This document shows positions 10,873 to 19,167 of a stretch of DNA of 64,000 bases, piece by piece. This DNA is from Rana temporaria (taxonomy: Eukaryota > Chordata > Amphibia > Anura > Ranidae). The notes beneath the pieces were generated by a model. That model was given only the letters and a program-made list of their open reading frames with translations, was not told the DNA's origin and ran no database searches. The DNA is taken from assembly GCF_905171775.1 (NCBI RefSeq), contig NC_053501.1, positions 72,089,901 through 72,153,900 of the forward strand, written 5' to 3'. The stretch's first letter is position 1. Each line of letters opens with the position of its first letter. The position numbers were made by a program, and so were the translations under genes.

Positions 10873-11212
10873 TGCCTTCTTAGCCAATCATACGTAAGTC
10901 ATAAAAACTGACATAAACTATATTTTTTTTTAACTGTGAATATTTGTCTACCAGCATCCGATATGTGGTGGGCGGGGACATTTTATGCCCCCCCACACTG
11001 TTATTCTGTTGAGTTTAAGGTTATTGTAAAGCTATTATTTTTTTATTATTATTAAACTAATAAACATATCATACTTTTTTTGTTTAATCACATTTCATTC
11101 AAATTTTTTTAAGTTTACACACAGATTCCACTCATAGCACATATATAACATAATCGGGTATATATATCCATTCAAAGATTGGATTTTTCCCCTGACATAA
11201 CTCAGGATCTAA
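10873..11212. other. Unannotated AT-rich interval
   Basis: Low-complexity AT-rich DNA with poly-T runs. Nothing recognised. Confidence 0.4.
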
Positions 11213-11679
11213 TGCCGCGTACACAAGACCATTTTTAATGGTCTAGAAAAAACTATGGGCCAGATTCTCGTACATCGGCGCATCTTTATGCGGGCGTAGC
11301 GCATCTCTGATGCGCTACGCCGTCGTAACTTAGAGAGGCAAGCTCCGTATTCTCGAATCAGAAGCGTTCATTTTTGCGCCGGCGCAGCGCAAATTCATCG
11401 GCGTAAGTGGGCGTAAGTGAAAGTAGGAAGGAAGTGGGCGTGATCCATTTAAATGAACCGTGACCTCATGCAAATGAAGGTCTGAACGGACAGCGCATGC
11501 GCTGTCACGTGATCGTGTGTCCCCCGCCCCTATGCACATGCGCACATCGTGATTGGTGAGTTGCGCCGACCAATTGATTACGCCCAGTGCATAAATACGC
11601 CCAGACATGCGCCCGTCGAGTGCAAAAGTACACCTGTTTGTTTTGGTTTGGTGATCTTACTTTTGCTGTGCTTTGAGAC

Positions 11680-12931
11680 ATGTCTGCTGAGCGTTCTCGG
11701 AGCCGAAAAAAACATTTCTCTGCTGATGAGAGGGCCATCATTCTTGCTGGCATGGAGAGGCACTATGACCGCCTCCATGGGTCCCGCAGCAAAAACACAA
11801 GCAAGGGGAAAAGGGACGAGATCCTTCAGAGGATCACAGATGAGGTGAATGCTGTGGGCAATGAGGCAAGGAGGCCCCATCATATAGCCAAAAAGATCAA
11901 TGATCTTCGCCGGAGGGTCAAGGACAAGATGGCTCTCATGGCGAGGCATGTCAGGGCCACTGGTGGGGGACCTGCCTCAAGGGTCTGTCTGACACCTGAT
12001 GAGGAGGTTGTTGCCTGGTGCCTTACCAGGGTGCAAGTGGAGGGAATGCCAGGCTATGATTCTGTTCACCCGCCCTTGAGGACAGGTAAGTGTTTATTTC
12101 TACTATCTGGTGTGTAGCATGTGAGGGGAGAAGGGAATATGTGACAAGTGTGTGGGTCCACCAACATGTGAATGTTTTGTGTCATCCACAGATGTCCAGG
12201 ATGTAGCTGGGCCGTCTCATGCCCCTGCCCGTCCCACACCATCCCCTGATGATGATGCCCCTGCCCGTCCCACACCAACCCCTGACTATGATGCCCCTGC
12301 CCGTCCCACACCATCCCCTGATGATGATGCCCCTGCCCGTCCCACACCCTCTTCATCTGATGAAGATGCCCCTGACCCCCAGGGAAGGCAAGCGGCATTG
12401 GTGGAGGAGAGTGTTGGCCACACCTCCATTGAGGAGGTTCTTCAAGATGCGGAGCATTTGGGGGAGGAGGTGTCACTGACACTCTTCCAGGAGGATTTGT
12501 CGACCTTGGCTGGTCCATCCCGGACATCAAGCCAACGATCCACGATTTCCTCTGACTCTATCTCCAACCCACCCACTCCCTCTGTCTCCATCCCCAACCC
12601 ACCCACTCCCTCTAATCCCTCCCCCTATGCCAGGCCTGAAGCCTCTCGTGGGCCCAGGAAGGCAACGAGGAAAAGCAGTGGGGTTTCCGATTTGCTGCCT
12701 GTGACCCTGACCACTGCACAGGACAACCAGACCCGCCTTATGGGTGCGATGGCCCAGGACGTAAGTCGAGTGGCTGCCAGCCTTGGGGAGAGGGGACATG
12801 TCACAGATGTTCTGCAGGACGTTGCAGGCAACACCACTGCAACAATATCGTGTTTGCGGGATCTACAAACCACCACAGCAACCCTTGTGGCAGAGGTGCG
12901 GAACTATATCTATATCCATTACGAATGCTAG
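11680..12931 (+). CDS. Myb/SANT-like DNA-binding protein of a Harbinger transposon (two exons)
   Basis: Exon 1 is 11680-12085 and exon 2 is 12192-12931, joined across an intron with canonical ends (acag|gtaagt and ccacag|atg); the reading frame is kept. The ATG at 11680 is preceded by ttgagac. The predicted protein has 381 residues. Residues about 10-95 are basic and helical (HFSADERAIILAGMERHY, RRPHHIAKKINDLRRRVKD) and fit the Myb/SANT-like domain carried by the second ORF of PIF/Harbinger elements and its domesticated relative NAIF1. A proline-rich linker with four imperfect PARPTP-SPDDDA units follows, then a Ser/Pro stretch and a helical C-terminus. In Harbingers this protein helps transposase enter the nucleus and bind the ends. 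The last eight or so residues seem to come from the outer element, so the C-terminus is probably truncated. Confidence 0.7.
12086..12191 (+). other. Intron of the Myb-like transposon gene
   Basis: Begins GTAAGT and ends CCACAG; 106 bases. Splicing joins codon phase 1 and removes the in-frame stop at the end of the unspliced first frame. Inferred from sequence only. Confidence 0.65.
12217..12370 (+). repeat. Coding minisatellite, ~36-bp units
   Basis: Four imperfect copies of a unit containing gcccctgcccgtcccaca encode the PARPTP-rich linker of the Myb-like protein. The strongly GC-rich, repeated codons also open long frames in other frames and on the other strand. Confidence 0.8.
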
Positions 12932-13176
12932 TTTTACCAGAACGAACGCTCCCGTCTCATAACTTGCTCTGAGCATGCTCGTTATTTTCACGTCGTTAAA
13001 GCCTACACACGACCATTGAAAAACGTCATGAAAATTTAGACCATTTTCTAAATTTTGAATGCCCATTTTTAACGTCGCAAAAAAAGCTCTGGAGCCTACA
13101 CACGATCGTTTTTAATGACATAAACATTTTTTACATTTCTCACATCGCAAAAAATGGTTGTGTGTACGCGGCATTA

Positions 13177-14025
13177 CTCTCTATTACATAACCGCTACAT
13201 AGTGAATGAAACAAACATACAAAACAGAGAAAGAAAAAAAAACAACTAGGAATAGCAAGATCCTAAATAGTTAGACCCAATCCTCCATAGTGATTTTTTA
13301 GTGCTATCAAGTGGTCCTGATACATATCTGCTCACACTCACAACACCAAAAAAGAGACAAAAAAAGGAAATCAAAAAAGAAGAAAAAGGGGAAAAAGAAA
13401 AAGAAAAGAAAAAAGAAAAAGAGAGAAAAAAAGGCACAGAAACAACTACAAACAGGTACAGACCTAAACAAACCTACACATTCCTACATATTTCTCTGGG
13501 AAGCCCCCTCCCGACCCTCTACCACACCATGCCATGCCTACCAAGCCCAGTCAAATCCAAATCATACTTATTTTCGCAAATAGGATCCCAGGATGTCCGA
13601 GTTTAAGAACTCAATCCAAGGTGACCACATAAACTTCCATAAACCTATGATAGTGTCCCTGATTACTTGCTGTTAATTCCTTCATTCTTTTTATTTGGTT
13701 AATTTCAGCTACCCACTATTGAATAGTGGGAGCAACTCTTGTATTCCAGTGTCTAGGTATAATGATTTGCGCGGCAGATATTAGATTAGGAAACAATCCT
13801 TTTTGTGACCTCTCGCAGAGCCCCTGGATATATGGATAATAAGGCTATTTTGGAGATTTATGATAAGATACACCAGTGACACAGGAGCAGATTTGGAATA
13901 CAGAATACCAAAATTCTTTAATCTGAGGGCATGTCCACCAAATATGCATCATTGTACCCATCTACTCAACATCGCCAGCATTCCCTAAGATAAATCTGGG
14001 AAATTCTATGTAACCTCACCAGACA
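13177..14025 (-). mobile_element. Tx1/L1-like LINE, 3' portion (fragment C)
   Basis: Read on the minus strand, about 14025 to 13700 encodes, over several frames, the C-terminal end of an L1/Tx1-type ORF2: RWYR, LVRLH, ECWRC, a missing link, then HIWWTCPQI, which is the CxxC...HxxxxC knuckle typical of this clade. From about 13650 to 13177 the sequence is non-coding and probably the 3' UTR, including the T/C-rich strand of a long purine tract. It is contiguous with 16066-16246 once the hAT insertion and one target copy are removed. Confidence 0.65.
13345..13435 (+). repeat. Polypurine tract
   Basis: About 90 bases almost exclusively A and G on the plus strand (gaaaaagaaaagaaaa-type), so pure pyrimidine on the LINE sense strand. 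It opens spurious Lys/Glu-rich frames. Such tracts can form triplexes; here it most simply belongs to the LINE 3' UTR. Confidence 0.85.
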
Positions 14026-14033
14026 TCTATACC
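14026..14033 (+). repeat. hAT 8-bp target duplication, left
   Basis: atctatac, repeated exactly at 16058-16065. Confidence 0.9.
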
Positions 14034-16057
14034 AGGGCTCAAAATGTCAAGTCCTGAGCTACTAGCCAGGCCTTAAGAGTTACTCGTCACAAGTTTCCCC
14101 ACCCAACCGTGCCCCTAAACACGACCCTTGTAAATAATCATATTTTATTCAGATCATACATGGTATGCAGGGTCGTCTAATGTTAAATGGACCCTGGGCA
14201 AACATTTCAGTACCCCCTGTAGAAACACTACAGGAGAGGGTCAGAAAAACTGCAGACATGGCAAGGAGAGGACCAGAGAGACTGCAAACATGGTAAAGAG
14301 AGGGTCAGAGAGATTGCAGAGTTGGTAAGGAGAGGGTCAGAGAGACTGCAGACATGGTAAAGAGAGGGTCAGAGAGACTGCAGACATGGTAAAGAGAGGG
14401 TCAGAGAGATTGCAGAGATGGTAAGGAGAGGGTCAGAGACTGCAGAAATGGTAATGAGAGGGTCAGAAAGACTGAAGACATGATAAAGAGAGGGTCAGAG
14501 AGACTGCAGACATGGTAAAGAGAGGGTCAGAGAGACTGCAGACATGGTAAAGAGAGGGTCAGAGAGACTGAAGACATGGTAAGGAGAGGGCCAGAGAGAC
14601 TGCAGACATGGTAAGGAGAGGGTCAGAGAGACTGCAGACATTAAAAGGAGAGGGTCAGAGAGACTGCAGACATGACAATGAGAGGACCAGAGAGACTGCA
14701 GACATGGTAAAGAGAGGGTCAGAGAGACTGCAGGCATGAGAAAGAGAGGGTCAGAGACACTGCAGACATGGTAAGGAGAGGGTCAGAGAGACTGCATACA
14801 TGGTAAAGAGGATCAGAGTGACTGCAGACATGGTAAAGAGAGGATCAGAGAGACTGCAGACATGGTAAAGAGAGGGTCAGAGAGACTGCAGATATGGTAA
14901 AGAGAGGGTCAGAGAGACTGCAGACATGGTAAAGAGAGGGTCAGAGAGACTGCAGACATGGTAAAGAGAGGGTCAGAGAGAGTGCAGACATGGTAAGGAG
15001 AGGACCATAGAGACTGCAGAGATGGTAAAGAGAGGGTCAGAGAGACTGCAGAAATGACAAGGAGAGGGTCAGAGAGACTGCAGACATAGTAAGGAGAGAA
15101 CCAGAGAGACTGCAGAGATGGTAAAGAGAGGGTCAGAGAGACTTGAGACATGGTAAGGAGAGGGTCAGAGAGACTGTAGACATGGTAAGGAGAGGGCCAG
15201 AGAGACTGCAGACATGGTAAGGAGAGGGTCAGAGAGACTGCAGACATTAAAAGGAGAGGGTCAGAGAGACTGCAGACATGACAAGGAGAGGTTCAGAGAG
15301 ACTGCAGACATGGTAAGGAGAGGGTTAGAGAGACTGCAGGCATGAGAAAGAGAGGGTCAAAGAGACTGCAGACATGGTAAGGAGAGGGTCAGAGAGGCTG
15401 CAGGCATGGTTAAGGAGAGAGGGTCAGAGAGACTGCAGGCATGGTAAGGAGAGAGGGTCAGAGAGACTGCAGACATGGTAAGGAGAGAGGGTCAGAGAGA
15501 CTGCAGACATGGTACAAGTACTGTGGATGGTGTGGTGATGAATGGCTCCCCCCTCCCTCCACATTTCTGTAGAGGGGGAGATGTTGCAGCTCAGTGTACA
15601 CAGCTCCAGGACCTGGGAGAGCATGTCCTCATTCTACACTTGTTCAGTGTGATCCCTGACCCCTCCCCCTGCTCTAAATGCAGACTCCTCTGCTCACTCA
15701 AATCATCAGCAGTGTCCAGATCCAGACAGCACACAGGTCCCCTCATACTCCCGGCCAGTCAGCTCAGCAGTGTTCCAGAGCAGACAGAAAGTCCTATCCT
15801 GTTCCTTTCCATTGTCAGCAAGTCGGACTCGGAAACTGGGAAGGAGGAAGTTACAACTTCCTCCTCTGAATGCCGGGTCCTCCAAGCACCTGATTGGTTG
15901 TTAGGACGCTAGCAACCAATCGTTTTGACAGGCTGGACTTGGGAGACAACAGGAGAAAGACAGTAGTTCCACTTGATTGGGCACCTCTTCTGCTAATCGC
16001 AATAGGTTAATATGTACTCGCCAAATGCTAGCAGGCGAGTACAAATTTTGAGGGCTG
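14034..16057. mobile_element. Non-autonomous hAT element carrying a minisatellite
   Basis: The ends CAGGGCTCAAAAT and ATTTTGAGGGCTG are near-inverted copies. They are flanked by an exact eight-base duplication (atctatac), the signature of hAT transposition, and the insertion splits a Tx1/L1 LINE. Most of the interior is a 32-bp tandem array (14233-15514). The rest (15515-16057) is non-coding despite a 145-codon frame crossing the array edge. No transposase. The short element at 51891-52345 has the same kind of ends. Confidence 0.85.
14233..15514 (+). repeat. Minisatellite, 32-bp unit, ~40 copies
   Basis: The unit contains gagggtcagagagactgc followed by agacatggtaaaga, and spacing between successive gagggtcag starts is 32 bp (for example 14522 and 14554). 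Copies vary at a few positions (aaag/aagg, gacatg/gagatg) and some are shortened. Because 32 is not a multiple of three, all frames are sampled, giving repeat-coded minus-strand frames that are not genes. The array lies wholly inside the hAT element. Confidence 0.95.
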
Positions 16058-16065
16058 ATCTATAC
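16058..16065 (+). repeat. hAT 8-bp target duplication, right
   Basis: atctatac, identical to 14026-14033. Confidence 0.9.
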
Positions 16066-16246
16066 CATCTTGTTAATATTTTGTAATTATTGTCTTGTAT
16101 AAAAGTCGTGAAGCTAGATTTAAAAGTTAACATAAAAACTTTCTTCCATCCTTCTACAGAAATCGAATTGCCCAATTCTCTCTCCCAATCTCTAATGTAG
16201 TATAGGCTAGTTGGAGTGGCGTATGGCAGAAGTATATCATATAGTA
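16066..16246 (-). mobile_element. Tx1/L1-like LINE (fragment B)
   Basis: On the minus strand this encodes YDILLPYATPTSLYYIRDWE and onward through KILTRWYRSALKI, typical of the segment just before the zinc knuckle in L1/Tx1 ORF2. It joins fragment A (17330-18250) across the foldback insertion and fragment C across the hAT insertion. Confidence 0.7.
16233..16246 (+). repeat. 14-bp target duplication of foldback insertion 2, left
   Basis: tatatcatatagta here corresponds to tatatcatacagta at 17316-17329 (one difference). It lies inside LINE coding sequence; the LINE frame reads on across the site when the insertion and one copy are removed. Confidence 0.75.
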
Positions 16247-17315
16247 TTAAAAATAGGAGGAGGTAGGGGGTGCTAACTACAGGCAAAATAAACTAAATAA
16301 GAATAGGTGCATCCATCATATATTAAAAAAGGCATAAATAGCTAAAATAATTCAACCAAAAAATAAATCATCATAAGCGAGTACATATATTAGTGTACCA
16401 AAAATAGAAAACATGCAACAATCCAGTGAAAAAAATCCTATGTAAAATATCCATGTACACAAAGTGAATGGTACACAATGATTAACTAATAAAATAATCA
16501 AGCATAACATTTTAAATTAAAAGTGCAACACAACAATCTTAGTGCAAAACAAGTGCAAAATTCACAAGTCTTTGTGCTGGAAAATAATTCTGCAGAAAAA
16601 ACACAATCCATAGTAGTGTACAATAAACTCCAAAAAAGTGCAAATACAAGCAGTCCTTTCAAAGTTGCAGTGATATCCAATAAGGTGCAAGTGCTATTTC
16701 ATCCAGTGCTGGTGCCAGAAGTTTCCCCCAGCCTCTCACTTAAACTTAAAAAAAAGCCTTTATGTGATATCCCTTTAAAACGATCACTGCTCTCTTTTCA
16801 TTGTGATCCTATTTCCTGGTTCAAATGCTCAAACAAAGATACAAAACACTCCATAGTGTAGTAATTCCCAAAAACGCTTTTATTAATAGGTAAAATACTC
16901 ACATTTAGGAGAATGAATAAGGCATATACAACAGTACATCAGGAGGAATACTGCTTGATTATTTTATTAGTTGATCATTGTGTACCATTCACCTTGTCTA
17001 CACGGATATTTTACATAGGATTTTTTGCACTGGATTGTTGCACTTTTTCTATTTTTGGTACTCATTTATGCACTCGCTTATGATGATTTATTTTTTGGTT
17101 GAATTATTTTAGCTATTTACACCTTTTTTTAATATATGATGGATGCATCTATTCTTATTTAGTTTATTTTGCCTGTAGTTAGTGCCCCCTACCTCCTCCT
17201 ATTTTTAGTACTGTTATTAGTGTGTGAACACTCATCGGGTGGCTGCTACTCATTTTAGTTTAGTTTATATTTTTCTCACCCTTTTTGGTTTGCGCATTAG
17301 TTCCCCCATTTTTAT
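16247..17315. mobile_element. Foldback insertion 2 (~260-bp arms)
   Basis: The left arm 16247-16505 and right arm about 16958-17215 are inverted copies with roughly one difference in twelve bases (ggaggaggtagggggtg against the complement of gccccctacctcctcc, for instance). The 450-bp centre has repeated agtgcaa motifs and no gene; about 100 bp beyond the right arm is unpaired. It is flanked by a 14-bp target duplication, so it is structurally like the insertion at 5251-6902 though unrelated in sequence. Confidence 0.75.
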
Positions 17316-17329
17316 TATATCATACAGTA
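17316..17329 (+). repeat. 14-bp target duplication of foldback insertion 2, right
   Basis: tatatcatacagta; one mismatch to 16233-16246. Confidence 0.75.
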
Positions 17330-18250
17330 TATCGTAGAGATAGTGCTAGAACAACCTGTCACCCTATTACATAGGGACTCGGACAGTGTTAAGTCCCTAT
17401 GTAATAGAGTAATTTTAGTTAAATGGCTGTAATAATGTTGAAGCTGAAGATAATGAAACCACTGACCAGCATATCTGCGTTCATTGTTCATTATCGTGTT
17501 AAGTGGCTGGAGTCCTTTTGATGACAGGGCTTGTATAGTCAGAGATGGAGTCTGTCTTATCGAAATAAAATTGCTAACAATGTGGCGGTAAGCCACAGTG
17601 ATGCAAATAGAAGAATGTCTTATCCATTTTAGAAACCTATCTGCTAACAGAGCAGGTGGGAAATATGGATTACCCATTATTGAGATTAATGTACCTAGTA
17701 TTGAGGAAGCATCCCACCTTCTTACCGTCCTATCCTAGACTTTCAATAAGGTCTGGGTCAAAGGTGGGAGTGTTTGTCCCAATGGATGCAATTTAGGTAA
17801 AGTTCTACGGAAGAGAGACCAACGGGAGCTCTATTATTTGCTGTTCTATGACTACCCATAGTTTTGTACTCCCACAGTGGAACCAATCCAGTATTCTAGC
17901 CAATTCTGAAGCTATATATTATAGTTCCATCTCCGATAATCCTGCTCCCCCTTCCGCTTTACCAAAATATCATATTGCAGTCTTGCCGATGAATTCCGCC
18001 AAAGATAACGAAGTAAACTCGATCTTAAGAATCGAAAAAAAGTCAGTGGGAGAGCTATAGGCAGTGTTTGATATAAATGTAGGAAATGCGACAGAATATC
18101 CATCTTATATATTGCCATTCTCCCTAGAAATTAGTGTTTCCTTTTTGCCAAAAGCTACAATCTATTAATTGTGGAGTAAAGTAAAGGGAGAAAATTAAAT
18201 TCATCAATTTTTTCTTCTAACAGGGTAATATTCACTCCTAGATATTTAAG
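17330..18250 (-). mobile_element. Tx1/L1-like LINE (fragment A, 5' truncated)
   Basis: The minus-strand translation starts at about 18250 with RYLGVNIT, then MAIYKMDILSHFLHLYQTLP and RYLWRNSSARLQYDILVK, then 17315-17677 (MGNPYFPPALLADRF). This order, YLG-x-x-I, then a hydrophobic L-P-I-x-L-P block, then W-R-x-x-x-R, is characteristic of L1/Tx1 ORF2 downstream of the reverse transcriptase. Reverse transcriptase and endonuclease are absent, so the copy is 5' truncated near 18250, and it is interrupted by frameshifts and by two later insertions. Confidence 0.65.
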
Positions 18251-18435
18251 AGATACTTATCTGCTCTGTGCAATGGTTTTCTACAGAGCAGACCCAATCT
18301 TCCTTTGGGGTCCCCCACCGGCGCTCCAGGCTCACTATCAATCAATGCTATTCTTCTCCTTGTCATGTGGCTAATATGTAGGCAGAGCCTAACACATGTA
18401 CCTGAGAATAAGGAGTCAACACACATGGATACCTG

Positions 18436-19164
18436 GGGCCAGATTCAGAAAGTCTGGTGTATTTTTAGGCGGGGGTAGCGCATCTCATATACGCTACGCC
18501 GCTGTAACTTAGAGAGGCGAGTACCGTATTCAGAAAGAACTTGCGCCCTAAGTCACGGCGGCGTAGCATAAATGAGCCGGCGTAGGCCCGCCTAATTCAA
18601 ATTATCAAGGCAGTGGGCGTGTTGTATTACAATGAGCCATGACCCCATGTAAATGAGGGGCCGAAACGAACGGCGCATGCCTGCGCATGCTCAGAGTCAC
18701 GTCGCAAATACTCCCTAAGATACGTCGGCTCAATGCTTTGTCGACGTGAACGTAACCTACGTCCATCCCCATACACAAACGACGAAAAATACGACGCTGT
18801 TCCGACGTTTCCGACGTCCATACCTTAACATGACTTACCCCTGCTTTATGAGGGGTAAATTTACGCCGGACATACGCCTTACGTAAATGGCGTAGCTAAA
18901 TCCGATGGGCGCAAGTACGTTTCTGATTTAGCGTATCTTGCTCATTTGCATACTCTATGCGTAAATCAACTAAAGCGCCCCTAGCGGCCAGCGTAAATAT
19001 GCACCTAAGATACGACGGCGTAGGAGACTTACGTCGGTTGTATTAAGCCAAAATTTAGGCATAACTTGTTTTAAGAATACCGCGCATAGATACGACGGCG
19101 CATCTTTTAACTTACGCGGCATATGAATAGATACGCCGGCATAAAACGTTCCTGAATTTGGCCC
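18436..19164. mobile_element. MITE, GGCCAGATTC family, copy 2 (TSD CTG)
   Basis: The ends GGGCCAGATTCAG and CTGAATTTGGCCC are inverted, and the exact three-base duplication ctg flanks it (18433-18435 and 19165-19167). Its first 300 bp align by eye with the start of the Myb-gene element at 11257 (gcgtagcgcatctc... ttagagaggc... gcgcatgc). No coding sequence. Confidence 0.85.
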
Positions 19165-19167
19165 CTG

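Larger units (their letters stand above)
11257..12907 (+). mobile_element. Gene-bearing GGCCAGATTC-family Harbinger element, 3' half missing
   Basis: It begins GGGCCAGATTCTCG and follows the layout of the GGCCAGATTC MITEs for its first 300 bp or so: gcgtagcgcatctc near the end, gcaaatgaaggtctgaacgg, then gcgcatgcgct. It then continues into a two-exon Myb-like gene instead of the MITE's other half. The right TIR (gaatctggcc) is absent: the sequence passes into the outer element near 12907. The presumed transposase gene of a complete Harbinger is therefore missing. Confidence 0.7.
11213..13173. mobile_element. Composite Harbinger-type element (outer, TGCCGCG family)
   Basis: Outer left end TGCCGCGTACACA at 11213, outer right end TGTGTGTACGCGGCA at 13173, flanks taa and tta. 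The right 260 bp (from about 12911, ctagttttaccagaacga) match the right part of the sister element at 49433-50008, so the outer identity is secure on both sides. Its middle has been replaced by a second element (starting 11257) with a gene. A six-base aactat string is present at both inner junctions (11251-11256 and 12902-12907), suggesting microhomology in the rearrangement. Confidence 0.7.

Noticed and set aside
12066..12530. 154-codon minus-strand frame rich in GQGHHHQGMVWD
   Set aside because: Antisense shadow of the proline-rich coding minisatellite in the Myb-like gene.
14233..15514. Regular 32-bp spacing resembling a CRISPR array
   Set aside because: The units are directly tandem with no unique spacers, have variable points throughout, and lie in a hAT element in eukaryotic DNA.
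15475..15912. 145-codon plus-strand frame next to the minisatellite
   Set aside because: It begins in the repeat array and has no recognisable domain; it lies inside a non-autonomous hAT.
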